DNA of 64,000 nucleotides, taken from contig NZ_QOCG01000006.1 in NCBI RefSeq assembly GCF_003318235.1, forward strand, positions 62,001-126,000, in the 5' to 3' direction. The translations under genes and the position numbers were made by a program. Below are positions 8,162 through 17,543 of the stretch, one piece after another. Under the pieces are notes generated by a model. The model was given only the letters and a program-made list of their open reading frames with translations. It did no database searches and was not told the DNA's origin. The stretch comes from Loktanella sp. D2R18 (lineage in GTDB: Bacteria; Pseudomonadota; Alphaproteobacteria; Rhodobacterales; Rhodobacteraceae). The stretch's first letter is position 1. Every line of letters begins with the position of its first letter.

Positions 8162-11083
8162 ATGTGCGCCGAAACGACAGACTATAAAGACACGCTGAAC
8201 TTGCCACGTACTGATTTTCCAATGCGGGCTGGATTGCCAAAACGCGAACCCGATTGGCTCGCGCGTTGGGCCCAAATCGGCGTTTACGACAAATTGCGCG
8301 CCAAGGCAGAAGGCCGCAAACCGTTCACCCTGCATGATGGCCCGCCCTATGCGAACGGTCACCTGCACATCGGCCACGCGCTGAATAAAATCTTGAAGGA
8401 TATGGTTGTACGGTCGCACCAGATGATGGGGCGCGACGCGCGGTATATCCCCGGTTGGGACTGTCACGGGCTGCCGATTGAATGGAAAATCGAAGAACAG
8501 TATCGCAACAAAGGTCAGAACAAAGACGATGTTGATGTCGTCGATTTTCGCCAAGAATGCCGTAAATTCGCCCAAGGTTGGGTCGATGTGCAGCGCGAAG
8601 AATTCAAACGCTTGGGTGTCCAAGGCAACTGGGACGAGCCATATCTGACGATGAATTTCCACGCGGAAAAGACCATCGCAGAGGAATTCCAGAAATTCCT
8701 GATGAATGGCACACTTTATCAAGGGTCTAAGCCTGTGATGTGGTCGCCTGTTGAACAAACCGCGTTGGCTGAGGCTGAGGTGGAATATGCCGATAAAGAA
8801 AGCTTTGCGATCTGGGTGAAGTTCCCCGTGCGTGTAACGGGTAATGCTGCTCTTGAAGGGGCTAGCGTCGTTATCTGGACAACAACGCCTTGGACCATTC
8901 CGTCAAACAAAGCGGTCGTTTTCTCAGAGACGATTTCTTATGGCGTCTACGAAGTGTCTGACGCGCCCGAGGACAATTGGGTGCGTAAAGGCGAACGCTA
9001 TATCCTTGCTGACAGACAAGCCGAAGCCGTGTTTGCAAAGGCCCGCATTGAGGCGTTCACGCGCGTCAGCGACGCGGGCGATATGACCGACACAACGCTG
9101 TCACACCCACTGGCCGGTGCCGAAGACGGCAACGGCGAATGGGACGATGCCCGCGATTTTCGCGCAGCCCCCTTTGTGACCGAGGATGAAGGCACCGGCT
9201 TTGTCCACTGTGCGCCATCGCATGGGATGGATGAATTTGAGTTCTACCGCGATCTTGGCATGCTAGAGCGGATGATTACTTACAACGTCATGGAAGACGG
9301 GTCTTTGCGGGCCGATCTGCCGTTCTTTGGTGGCACAAAAATCCTGCGCGACAAGGCCAACAAAAAGAACAAAAACAACCCGTGGGAAGGTGACGCCAAT
9401 ACGGCGATTATGTCCAAACTATCCGAAGTCGGTGGGTTGTTTGCGCGTGGTGTGATCAAGCACAGCTACCCGCATTCTTGGCGTTCCAAAGCGCCCGTAA
9501 TCTACCGCAATACGCCGCAATGGTTTGCCGCCGTAGATCGCGCTGTCGGTGATGGCCAAGATACTTATGGCACGACGATCCGCGAACGCGCGTTGCGCTC
9601 TATCGACGAACTGGTGACATGGACCCCGCAAACGGGCCGTAACCGGCTTTATTCCATGATCGAAGCCCGCCCGGATTGGGTGTTGTCGCGTCAACGTGCG
9701 TGGGGCGTACCGCTGACCTGCTTTACCAAGAATGGCGCACTGCCCACGGATCCCGATTTCTTGCTACGCAACGCGGCGGTCAACGCACGTGTTCTGGCTG
9801 CCTTTGAAACGGATGGTGCCGATGCATGGTATGCGGAAGGAGCCAAAGCACGGTTCTTGGGCGATGACGTGGATCATGATGCCTATACCCAAGTGTTTGA
9901 TATTTTGGATGTTTGGTTTGATTCTGGATCAACCCACGCATTCGTTCTGCGCGACCGCGCGGATGGGTCGGATGACGGGATGGCGGATGTCTATCTGGAA
10001 GGTACCGACCAGCACCGCGGTTGGTTCCATTCTTCCATGTTGCAGGCCTGCGGGACCATTGGGCACGCGCCGTACCGTGCGGTTGTGACCCACGCGTTTA
10101 CACTTGATGCCAAAGGGGAAAAGATGTCCAAATCTTTGGGCAATACGATCGTACCGGAACAGGTGGTTAAACAATACGGCGCTGATATTTTGCGCCTGTG
10201 GGTGGCGACCACCGACTATAAACACGATCACCGCATCGGCGACGAAATCCTGAAAGGCGTGGCGGATAGCTATCGCCGCTTGCGCAATACGCTGCGGTTC
10301 ATGCTGGGGTCCTTGGCTGACTTTACCGAAGCCGACCGGGTTGAACCCGCCGATATGCCAGAATTGGAACAGCTGATGCTGCACCGCATGTCCGAATTGG
10401 ATGAACAGGTGCGCGCGGGCTATGCGAAATACGATTTTCAAGGGGTGTTCCAAGCGGTGTTTACCTTTGCGACGCTTGAACTCTCTGCTTTCTATTTCGA
10501 TATCCGCAAAGATGCGCTCTATTGCGATGGTGACACGGACCGCCGCCGCGCGTCGCGCACGGTGCTGGATATCTTGTTCCACCGTTTGACCAAATGGCTC
10601 GCGCCGATGCTGACGTTTACAATGGAAGAAGTCTGGCTTGAACGGTTCCCGGGGGATGATAGCTCAATTCACCTTGAAGACTTTGCAGAGACACCAACCG
10701 CATGGCGCGACGATGCTTTGGCTGCAAAATGGTCGACTGTTCGTCAGGTGCGCCGGGTCGTGACGGGCGCGCTAGAGATTGAGCGCACCAACAAGGTCAT
10801 CGGTGCCTCGCTTGAGGCAGCCCCAACGGTTTATGTGTCGGCTGATGTGGCTGGGGTGCTGGAAACAGTGAACTTTGACGACCTGTGCATCACCTCTGGT
10901 ATCATCCTGTCAACCCAGACCGCGCCTGCGAACGCGTTTACCTTGGATGATGTCGCCGATGTGGCCGTGCTCTTTGCCCGTGCAGACGGCGAGAAATGCC
11001 AACGCTGCTGGAAGATCCTGCCTGACGTTGGAAGCTACAGTCATCCCGGCGTCTGCGGCCGCTGTAACGACGCGCTAAGCTAA
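8162..11083 (+). CDS. ileS: isoleucyl-tRNA synthetase
   Basis: A 973-residue class I synthetase charging tRNA-Ile. HIGH box at residues 69-72 (NGHLHIGHAL), editing domain in the middle with VVIWTTTPWTIPSN, KMSKS at 654-658 (GEKMSKSLGN), and a C-terminal zinc finger with Cys946, Cys949 (CQRCW) and CGRC near 963-966. The ATG at 8162 is preceded by AAAGGA at a proper distance; the frame is open back to 8099 without a better site. Monocistronic, with its own promoter and intrinsic terminator. Confidence 0.97.
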   Translation: MCAETTDYKDTLNLPRTDFPMRAGLPKREPDWLARWAQIGVYDKLRAKAEGRKPFTLHDGPPYANGHLHIGHALNKILKDMVVRSHQMMGRDARYIPGWDCHGLPIEWKIEEQYRNKGQNKDDVDVVDFRQECRKFAQGWVDVQREEFKRLGVQGNWDEPYLTMNFHAEKTIAEEFQKFLMNGTLYQGSKPVMWSPVEQTALAEAEVEYADKESFAIWVKFPVRVTGNAALEGASVVIWTTTPWTIPSNKAVVFSETISYGVYEVSDAPEDNWVRKGERYILADRQAEAVFAKARIEAFTRVSDAGDMTDTTLSHPLAGAEDGNGEWDDARDFRAAPFVTEDEGTGFVHCAPSHGMDEFEFYRDLGMLERMITYNVMEDGSLRADLPFFGGTKILRDKANKKNKNNPWEGDANTAIMSKLSEVGGLFARGVIKHSYPHSWRSKAPVIYRNTPQWFAAVDRAVGDGQDTYGTTIRERALRSIDELVTWTPQTGRNRLYSMIEARPDWVLSRQRAWGVPLTCFTKNGALPTDPDFLLRNAAVNARVLAAFETDGADAWYAEGAKARFLGDDVDHDAYTQVFDILDVWFDSGSTHAFVLRDRADGSDDGMADVYLEGTDQHRGWFHSSMLQACGTIGHAPYRAVVTHAFTLDAKGEKMSKSLGNTIVPEQVVKQYGADILRLWVATTDYKHDHRIGDEILKGVADSYRRLRNTLRFMLGSLADFTEADRVEPADMPELEQLMLHRMSELDEQVRAGYAKYDFQGVFQAVFTFATLELSAFYFDIRKDALYCDGDTDRRRASRTVLDILFHRLTKWLAPMLTFTMEEVWLERFPGDDSSIHLEDFAETPTAWRDDALAAKWSTVRQVRRVVTGALEIERTNKVIGASLEAAPTVYVSADVAGVLETVNFDDLCITSGIILSTQTAPANAFTLDDVADVAVLFARADGEKCQRCWKILPDVGSYSHPGVCGRCNDALS

Positions 11084-11090
11084 ACTAAGG

Positions 11091-11119
11091 AAACCCGGCC
11101 AAGCGTGCCGGGTTTTTTT
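11091..11119 (+). terminator. ileS intrinsic terminator
   Basis: AAACCCGGC (11091-11099) and GCCGGGTTT (11107-11115) form a perfect 9-bp stem followed by a seven-T run (11113-11119). Confidence 0.92.
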
Positions 11120-11141
11120 ACCTAATAGTATAGGACTTGTC

Positions 11142-11161
11142 ATATAGGACTTATCCTATAT
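11142..11161 (+). promoter_or_regulatory. palindromic operator candidate for the PadR regulator
   Basis: ATATAGGA-CTTA-TCCTATAT is a perfect 8-bp inverted repeat. Its left arm, TATAGGACTT, is also directly repeated 14 bp upstream (11129-11138). Position just before the padR start suggests self-repression of the padR-protease operon. Confidence 0.6.
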
Positions 11162-11171
11162 GAGCCGGATC

Positions 11172-11690
11172 ATGTCACTTCGTCACGCCATCCTCGGATT
11201 CTTATCCACTACACCGCTAAGCGGCTATGATCTGCGCAAGGCGATGGATGCCTCTGTGCAGCATTTTTGGCCTGCGGATCAGGCGCAGATTTACCGGACG
11301 TTGACGCGCTTGGTCGCTGAAGGGCTGGTGGATGTGCAAGAGGTTGATGGAGACACGCGCCAGCGCAAACTGCACTTCGCGACCGCCGCGGGATTGGCGG
11401 AACTTGACGATTGGCTGCGCACAATCCACCCCGTCGAAGATTCGCGCGAACCTTTCTTGATAAAAATGTTTTTTGGGGGCTGCATCGGTGCAGCGGATGT
11501 GTGCGCGCTTCTACTGGCCCGGCGGGGCGAGGCGGAGGCACTGCGCGCCACATTTCAGGGCATCGCGGCAAGTATCCCAGAGAGCGGGGACCTAAACACG
11601 GTGTTGCGCCGGGCCACGTTGCTTAGCGGATTGCGCCACGTCGAAGCGGAAATCCTATGGATCGATGAAACACTTGAGGCACTCAAATGA
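11172..11690 (+). CDS. PadR family transcriptional regulator
   Basis: 172 residues from ATG 11172. The N-terminus MSLRHAILGFLSTTPLSGYD is the usual PadR winged-helix start; an in-frame ATG at 11160 is possible but overlaps the palindromic operator. The DNA-binding wing contains IYRTLTRLVAEGLVDVQ, and a C-terminal helical dimerisation domain follows (PF10400 type). Its stop overlaps the start of the CPBP protease by 4 bp. PadR proteins usually repress a neighbouring gene in response to small molecules, here probably this two-gene operon. Confidence 0.88.
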   Translation: MSLRHAILGFLSTTPLSGYDLRKAMDASVQHFWPADQAQIYRTLTRLVAEGLVDVQEVDGDTRQRKLHFATAAGLAELDDWLRTIHPVEDSREPFLIKMFFGGCIGAADVCALLLARRGEAEALRATFQGIAASIPESGDLNTVLRRATLLSGLRHVEAEILWIDETLEALK

Positions 11691-12460
11691 AGGCAAGCAA
11701 ACGTAATATCGCGATCTATGTGACGGGCGCTTATGCGCTGTCGGTGTTGGGCTGCTTGTTTGTCGCTTGGGGGCATGACGTGGGTGGATTGGTCTTTGTC
11801 GTAAGCCCAATTCTTATGGCTGTGTTGTTGCGGGCCTTCGGCGGAGATGGGTGGAAAACCGCGGGGTTTCGCCCCGAATTCGCAGGTCACGCGTTCGATT
11901 ACGCGTTGGCGCTTTTGGTGTTTCCTGCGTTGGTTGCCCTGTCGCTTGCTTTGGGGGCGGCGCTAGGCACGCTGACATTATCCGATGGGTTTGTGGCGCT
12001 GTATTTGCCGGCGATCTTGGCAATGCTGCCGATCACCATGCTATATGCAGTCTTCGAGGAATTCGGCTGGCGCGGCTATCTCGAACCGCAACTGGAAATC
12101 TTGGGTGTGCCAGATCTAAAACGGCATTTGCTCGTCGGATTGATTTGGACGATCTGGCATATTCCTTATTTGATGACATTTGAAAATGTCGCCGACATCC
12201 CGCTTTACCTGTTCATGCCGATCTATTTGATCGAGACACTTGCGATGGCAGTATGGTATGGCGTGTCGCGCAAACGCACCAACAGCGTCTGGCCTGCGGT
12301 AGTTGCGCATGGTGGCGCAAATGCGATAATGTGGCCGCTCGTTATGACCGCAGATTTGGTTATCATTCGTAACGGCCTTTGGATTTCTCCGCGACCGGAT
12401 GCAACGTTGTCGATGTGTCTGTTAATTGCGGTAGCCGCGTTCATCTGGTATCGTCGCTAG
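11687..12460 (+). CDS. CPBP family intramembrane metalloprotease
   Basis: 257 residues, mostly membrane helices. The CAAX/Abi (CPBP) motifs are present: EEFGWRGYL (EExxxR), then WTIWHIPYL with the second-motif histidine, and a final AHGGANAI. These are glutamic-type intramembrane peptidases related to Rce1, used in bacteria for processing or for resistance to peptides. It is translationally coupled to padR, which probably regulates it. The stop overlaps the convergent LLM gene by 4 bp. Substrate unknown. Confidence 0.85.
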   Translation: MKASKRNIAIYVTGAYALSVLGCLFVAWGHDVGGLVFVVSPILMAVLLRAFGGDGWKTAGFRPEFAGHAFDYALALLVFPALVALSLALGAALGTLTLSDGFVALYLPAILAMLPITMLYAVFEEFGWRGYLEPQLEILGVPDLKRHLLVGLIWTIWHIPYLMTFENVADIPLYLFMPIYLIETLAMAVWYGVSRKRTNSVWPAVVAHGGANAIMWPLVMTADLVIIRNGLWISPRPDATLSMCLLIAVAAFIWYRR

Positions 12461-13446
12461 GGCGCGCGCAAATCTGTCAACACTTGCGCTGCAATCTCGA
12501 ACGATCTTAGTCGCGCTGTGTGATCATGGATCATGCCCGTAACCATCAATTCATCAGGTTGATATGTTTCGATAAGCGCGTGCAACTGCGCCCGAAGCCT
12601 ATCCGGCCCACCTGTTGCCGAACATCCAAGCGCGGCGTTCACCTGTGCCAAAACAGGGGGCGCGACCTGCGCAGGCAGATCGTCGACCGGATAAGGAAGT
12701 TTGCCGGGTTTGCCCGCAATGAGCCGCGCAAATGCCAGCTGCTGTGAGGTGCGCAAGTAATGTGCTTGGGCGTCAGTATCGGCAGCGCAAGCCCCTGCGG
12801 CCATCATGACATAGGGGCGTTCCAAGAATTCCGACGGCTGGAATGACTGGCGGTAGGTGGCGAGCGCATCTGCCAGCATTGCAGGCGCGAAATGTGATGC
12901 AAACGCGTAAGGCAACCCCAATTGCGCGGCGAGCTGCGCGCCATAAAGACTGGACCCCAATATCCAAATCGGGACCTGCGTGCCTTTCCCCGGCACTGCT
13001 TGAACCGGTGTTGGCGCCGCTCCCAAATAGGCGATCAATTCCTGCACATCTTGTGGGAAACTCTCCTCTGGTGTCATATGGCGGCGCAGCGCGCGGGCGG
13101 TCTTCATATCGGTGCCGGGTGCACGCCCAAGACCAAGATCGATCCGGTCCGGGTAAAGTGTGGCCAAAGTGCCGAACTGTTCGGCGATGATCAGCGGTGC
13201 ATGATTAGGCAGCATCACGCCCCCTGCACCAACGCGGATTGTCTTGGTCGCACCTGCAACATGGCCGATCACGACAGAGGTTGCCGCTGACGCGATGCCG
13301 GGCATGTTGTGGTGTTCGGCCAACCAGTACCGATGGTAGCCCGCCTTTTCGGCCAATTGCGCAAGCGCGACTGTGTTTGCAAGCGCCTCCGCCGTGGTCT
13401 TACCCTCGGGCACGGGGGACAGGTCAAGTAGAGAAAACTGCTGCAT
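12457..13446 (-). CDS. LLM class flavin-dependent oxidoreductase
   Basis: 329 residues of the bacterial-luciferase TIM-barrel family. Visible: [20 protein letters not shown] near residue 33, [22 protein letters not shown], and [15 protein letters not shown]. This arrangement matches the YhbW-like luciferase-family oxidoreductases of proteobacteria, which use FMNH2 or F420-like cofactors; the substrate is not inferable. It is divergent from the methyltransferase-type repair gene at 13526. Confidence 0.88.
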   Translation of the reverse strand: MQQFSLLDLSPVPEGKTTAEALANTVALAQLAEKAGYHRYWLAEHHNMPGIASAATSVVIGHVAGATKTIRVGAGGVMLPNHAPLIIAEQFGTLATLYPDRIDLGLGRAPGTDMKTARALRRHMTPEESFPQDVQELIAYLGAAPTPVQAVPGKGTQVPIWILGSSLYGAQLAAQLGLPYAFASHFAPAMLADALATYRQSFQPSEFLERPYVMMAAGACAADTDAQAHYLRTSQQLAFARLIAGKPGKLPYPVDDLPAQVAPPVLAQVNAALGCSATGGPDRLRAQLHALIETYQPDELMVTGMIHDHTARLRSFEIAAQVLTDLRAP

Positions 13447-13525
13447 AAGGTACTCCTTAATCTGTACCTAAGCCCGCCGTCGATGTTATCAAGGCGTGGG
13501 TCGCGGCGACCCAAAGGAAACTAAT

Positions 13526-13984
13526 ATGAGCGGGTTGATTTGTGAAACCTCGCCTGTCGGCGCGCTGGGTGTCGACGCGGAGGATGGCGCGATTACTGCG
13601 CTGTATTGGGGGCGGGCGGGGACGCTGAGAAAGGGGCCGCTTTATGATCAAACACGCGCCGAAATGGCTGCATATTTTGCCGGTAAGTTGACTGAATTTA
13701 CCGTGCCCCTCGCACCACGCGGGACGCCGTTTCAGCACGCTTTCTACGCAGCTTTATGTGCCATCCCCTACGGCGAAACACAGACCTACGGAGACTTAGC
13801 CAAATCGCTGAGTGTCTCTGCCCAAGCCATCGGACAAGCCTGCGGCGCCAACCCAATCGCAATCTTGATCCCTTGTCACCGGGTCTTGGGGGCGACAGGG
13901 TTAGGTGGGTTTTCAGGCGCAGGTGGGGTGGAGGCGAAAGTGGCGATATTGCGGTTGGAAGGGGCGGCTGGGCTGTTGATTTGA
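13526..13984 (+). CDS. ogt: methylated-DNA-[protein]-cysteine S-methyltransferase
   Basis: 152 residues. The suicide-repair active site is IPCHRV with the methyl-accepting Cys117, preceded by PYGETQTYGDLA and ACGANPIA (helix-turn-helix recognition region). It removes alkyl groups from O6-alkylguanine. The ATG at 13526 is preceded by AAAGGA; the open frame extends back to 13496 but without a comparable site. Named Ogt/MGMT; there is no Ada-type regulatory domain. Confidence 0.92.
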   Translation: MSGLICETSPVGALGVDAEDGAITALYWGRAGTLRKGPLYDQTRAEMAAYFAGKLTEFTVPLAPRGTPFQHAFYAALCAIPYGETQTYGDLAKSLSVSAQAIGQACGANPIAILIPCHRVLGATGLGGFSGAGGVEAKVAILRLEGAAGLLI

Positions 13985-14100
13985 TCGGGCTTTGAGGCCG
14001 GTCGGCTGCGTTAATAGCAACTATGGCACCTATTTTGAGATGATGTTGCAAAGTTCAGTGATAAGCGCCGTAGATCAATGAGATGAATCAATGGCTTGTC

Positions 14101-14760
14101 CTAGCAATCTGTTAGGTTTGGGACGTATACGGCGCGAGGCGACGACAACATGCTGACGAGACCCTTCTTGATGCGCTGTCGATCTCGGGCCAATGCATCA
14201 CCTAAGTCCCGTCTGATTTCGGTTGCGATACCTTTTTCGTCCATCCGCGCCGCTAATACGCTTTCGTCCAGATTCCGTTCGGTTTGGCTTAGCCATCCGA
14301 GTAGATTGTGCCGAACGGTCTCCGTCGGGTTTCCAAGCAATCCAACAACTCGCTCGGCATCATTCGCTTTGAGGAATGGCCGGATCGCAATCGATGCCCG
14401 ATCGGCGGCAATTGCGACCTTGTCTTCGATGACGGCGATCAATTCATCGGCGATGGCAAGCCGATCGGGTTCGGTCAAGTCGGTAATATTCAAATCGGTA
14501 AGCCCGACCGTCGCCGCCAACACCAAGTAGTTGGTTGTGCGTTCGCAAAGACCCTTATGAATTAGTGGTAATCTGATGTCCGCTGGAACCAATGATGGGT
14601 AAAAAAGTAGGTTTGACACGGCTTGTATATCTGCCCACTGCTGAACGACCAAACGTATGTGATCTTCCTGCTCCGGCGTCAATTCAGTGAGGTCTGCTCG
14701 CAAATTTGCCAGATTATCCAAGTGTTTTTCGTCTAGGAACGTTTTTAAATTACCACTCAT
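14101..14760 (-). CDS. hypothetical protein downstream of a DUF4157 protein
   Basis: 219 residues, no recognised family. It is predicted mostly helical, acidic at the N-terminus (LTELTPEQEDHIRLVVQQW), with no signal peptide or membrane segment, and with a basic C-terminal stretch RDRQRIKKGLVSML. It starts 45 bp after the stop of the DUF4157 gene on the same strand, so the two probably share a transcript. Such a position would fit an immunity protein or a partner of a toxin-type protein, but this is only context. Codon use looks more AT-rich than in flanking housekeeping genes. Confidence 0.7.
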   Translation of the reverse strand: MSGNLKTFLDEKHLDNLANLRADLTELTPEQEDHIRLVVQQWADIQAVSNLLFYPSLVPADIRLPLIHKGLCERTTNYLVLAATVGLTDLNITDLTEPDRLAIADELIAVIEDKVAIAADRASIAIRPFLKANDAERVVGLLGNPTETVRHNLLGWLSQTERNLDESVLAARMDEKGIATEIRRDLGDALARDRQRIKKGLVSMLSSPRAVYVPNLTDC

Positions 14761-14805
14761 TGGCGTTCTTTACTCTCACTACCTTGAACTCAGCTACACG
14801 CATCA

Positions 14806-16722
14806 TCAACCGGACATGAATTTCATAACATGTTGGATAATGCGAATCTCTGGCGTCATTTCGGGACGTTCCTCGCCCTTTGGCAATCCGTCCAGGTTCT
14901 TGTTTCCTTCTTTGTACCGCTCATCCAGATCGCCCTTGCCACGATCCAAGAGCGCTACCCCAGTCAAATCGTAACCTATGTTCTTCAGCGCGGCAGAAGC
15001 GTTGGCGTTGTTTACCGAGGAGTCGACCCTGTAGTGGCCACTTCCGTTGTCCAGCCAAACAAGCTTACCGCCCGAAATAACGAAATTGCCTGCGGCAACA
15101 ACCGCGCCAAGTGATGCCAGTTGCGAATGCGGTATGAATTGGAAGAAGTTTTTCGCGACGCCCCCCTCTCCAACAAAGTTCGCAGCAGCCATGTACCTAA
15201 CTCGCAAAGAGGGATCGATTGTGTACATGTATGAACCGTCGCCCAAGACTTGACCATTTGCACCGATTACGTCGTTCTCACCATCCTTGGGGGATAGCAG
15301 GGCGAGGAAATTAAAGCTGACGTTAGGGTCAACTTGCTTGCCTTCTGTCCGATGGGCCATGTTTTCATACCAATCGACAAGCTTGTGGCCGACATCCAGA
15401 TCCTTGAAAATTACCTTGAGTTTTTTGGAGTAGCCGCCCGATTTGAACGCAGATGTTGTACTAAAAAAGCTCAGTGCGCTATTCAGGGTTTTCTCGGTCT
15501 TTATATAGTCAGGTACTTCCATTGTACCAATTGAATCTGGATTGTCCTGAAGGTCAAACTCGTGAACCAAGTCTTTGGTTTCACGTAAGGTGACGCCGTT
15601 CAAACCCTTGCCGAGGATGTAACAGAGGCCATAAAAACCCGTCTGGGTAAGCTTTCCCGCTCTTACTGCGCTGACGGCTGCAGCCTGCCATTGATCCTGA
15701 CCAATCGTGTTAAATAGATGATCTGGACTATCGGCCAACAGCGGCACATATTCGTCGTGGCTGACGTCTGTATTAAAACTAGGATACTTTTTGCAGAGTT
15801 TCGAAATGAAGGAAAAGGCGTTTCCGACATCGTTCCAAGCTTCTCTTCCCGTCGGTCCGTCTTTTGTAGTCCCCGCCCAATCTTCAAACTGATTGACGAT
15901 TAACTCCAGTAGAAGCCCGACGCGTCTCCATTCTTTCGTCTCATCGTCGGCCCGACTTTTTAGTTCAGCCACAAGTTGTGGTATGGTGGTTACTCCTCCC
16001 TGCTTCTGATGAAATTCGATAACAGACTTGAAGTTGCCATAGTCCTGATCGCCATGCCGGTATTGAAATAGCTGCTTCAATTTTTCTAAAGCTGCGTCAT
16101 CAAGCGGCTCTCCCCATCCATCTGCTAACTTTAGCTGCATAGGCATGGTCCCACGGGTGTGTACCTTGCTGACGTCAGCGTTTGGGACGGTTTTTAGTTG
16201 GGCGGCCTTCGCCCCCATCACATCGGCTTCTCTTTCCAGCCCCACATCGTCATTCACCGCCACGCCTTTCAGTTGCATGGTTGGCTTTACTCGGCCTTGT
16301 GCCTGTTGCACCACATGCCAAGCCTCGTGCGGGAGGTGCTTTTCTTGGCCGGGGCCAAGGTGGATGTTGCTGCCTTGCGCATAGGCGTGCGCTTGAACGG
16401 TGGCGGGTTTGTCAGAATTGCGGTGGACGCGTACGTGGTCCATCGACATGCCCGAAAGGTTTTCGATCCCGGATTTCAGGTTGTCCGGCAGCCCGGTATT
16501 GTTTGCCTTCGGCGCGGGTGCTTCGGCGCGTTGTATGAATTTTGCTTGAAATTCAGCGTCCTCTGCCCGCTGAACAGTAGGGCGGGAATCGGCCATCAGT
16601 TGGAGTTCTGTGAGTGATTGGGAAGCTGCGCTGTCATCTGCCGCGCGCTGCAACGGTCCGCCAGTTTTGGGTGCGCGCGGCCGCGCGGCACGTTGAGGCG
16701 CTATCTGCTTTTGGGTTTTCAT
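14806..16722 (-). CDS. DUF4157 (eCIS core-type) putative toxin/effector protein
   Basis: 638 residues from ATG 16722 (GAGAG upstream; the longer frame at 16737 would need a TTG). A low-complexity, basic N-terminus is followed by several Gln-Arg sites, then the DUF4157 domain at about residues 76-175: GIENLSGMSMDHVRVHRNSD and HEAWHVVQQ (His132, Glu133, His136) with a later LEREAD. This zinc-peptidase-like domain marks proteins tied to extracellular contractile injection systems and polymorphic toxins. The C-terminal ~400 residues are probably the variable effector. FFSTTSAF and a later ENDVIG could be an ADP-ribosyltransferase-like STS and E motif, but this is weak. No injection-system genes are in the window. 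Confidence 0.75.
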   Translation of the reverse strand: MKTQKQIAPQRAARPRAPKTGGPLQRAADDSAASQSLTELQLMADSRPTVQRAEDAEFQAKFIQRAEAPAPKANNTGLPDNLKSGIENLSGMSMDHVRVHRNSDKPATVQAHAYAQGSNIHLGPGQEKHLPHEAWHVVQQAQGRVKPTMQLKGVAVNDDVGLEREADVMGAKAAQLKTVPNADVSKVHTRGTMPMQLKLADGWGEPLDDAALEKLKQLFQYRHGDQDYGNFKSVIEFHQKQGGVTTIPQLVAELKSRADDETKEWRRVGLLLELIVNQFEDWAGTTKDGPTGREAWNDVGNAFSFISKLCKKYPSFNTDVSHDEYVPLLADSPDHLFNTIGQDQWQAAAVSAVRAGKLTQTGFYGLCYILGKGLNGVTLRETKDLVHEFDLQDNPDSIGTMEVPDYIKTEKTLNSALSFFSTTSAFKSGGYSKKLKVIFKDLDVGHKLVDWYENMAHRTEGKQVDPNVSFNFLALLSPKDGENDVIGANGQVLGDGSYMYTIDPSLRVRYMAAANFVGEGGVAKNFFQFIPHSQLASLGAVVAAGNFVISGGKLVWLDNGSGHYRVDSSVNNANASAALKNIGYDLTGVALLDRGKGDLDERYKEGNKNLDGLPKGEERPEMTPEIRIIQHVMKFMSG

Positions 16723-16801
16723 CAAAATATCTCTCAATCCGAGAAGTCGTATAATAATTATGCAACTATAGCACGAAAGATAACGGTTCCCTAAGGGAAA
16801 T

Positions 16802-17503
16802 TTAGTTTGTAGGTTTTTCCGGCAATATTTGCTGCGCGACCCCTACCAAAAGCAAGTAGACTGATGTCACGATCAGCCCCCAATGTGCGGCGCTGTCAGG
16901 ATGAAAATCCACCCAAGCTGCCCAGCCCGCAAATGCCGTCCAGGCCAGCGCCATCGGTAATGTCACGACACGCCAGCGTTCGGTGCGCACCGGATGGACG
17001 AACTTTAATGGCAAGAACATCGCAATTGCGAGGCTCGCCACAAGCAAGAGTGAAACCCAAAAATCCGGGGTGAGTGCAAAGATCACCAGCACTAGCATAT
17101 TCCAGCAGCCCGGAAAGCCAGAGAAAGAATTGTCTTTCGTCTTCATGCGTGTATCCGAAAAATACATCGCAGAGGCAAAGGTGATGATGATAATTGAAAA
17201 CCACCCCGTCCAGCCCGGCAATAGCCCTGATTTGAACAGCGCATAGGCGGGTACAAAGACATAGGTCAGGTAGTCGATAATCAGATCCAGCAGCACCCCA
17301 TCAAAGATCGGCGCGTTCTTTTTCACATCATAGCGGCGGGCCAAGGGCCCATCGATCCCATCGACAAAAAACGCGACGACAAGCCAGAGGAACATCAGAT
17401 TCCATTTTTCATCAACGGCCGCCAGCATTGCCAACATGGCAAATACCGCGCCGGTGGCTGTGAGAAAGTGGACAGAAAGGGCTTTGGTGCGAATATCCAT
17501 CAT
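16802..17503 (-). CDS. pcs: phosphatidylcholine synthase
   Basis: 233 residues from ATG 17503; the open frame to 17524 would start at TTG. A CDP-alcohol phosphatidyltransferase that condenses choline with CDP-diacylglycerol, a route typical of alphaproteobacteria. The catalytic signature is present: DGIDGPLARR, then FDGVLLDLIIDY with the conserved aspartates. FSGFPGCWN and about eight membrane helices fit the family. It lies 40 bp downstream of xerC on the same strand. Confidence 0.92.
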   Translation of the reverse strand: MMDIRTKALSVHFLTATGAVFAMLAMLAAVDEKWNLMFLWLVVAFFVDGIDGPLARRYDVKKNAPIFDGVLLDLIIDYLTYVFVPAYALFKSGLLPGWTGWFSIIIITFASAMYFSDTRMKTKDNSFSGFPGCWNMLVLVIFALTPDFWVSLLLVASLAIAMFLPLKFVHPVRTERWRVVTLPMALAWTAFAGWAAWVDFHPDSAAHWGLIVTSVYLLLVGVAQQILPEKPTN

Positions 17504-17543
17504 GACGATATGGTCGAAATTCAACCGCAGGGCAATCGGTTAG

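Noticed and set aside
9929-10582. 217-codon minus-strand frame inside ileS
   Set aside because: Shadow of ileS, low-complexity composition, no ribosome site.
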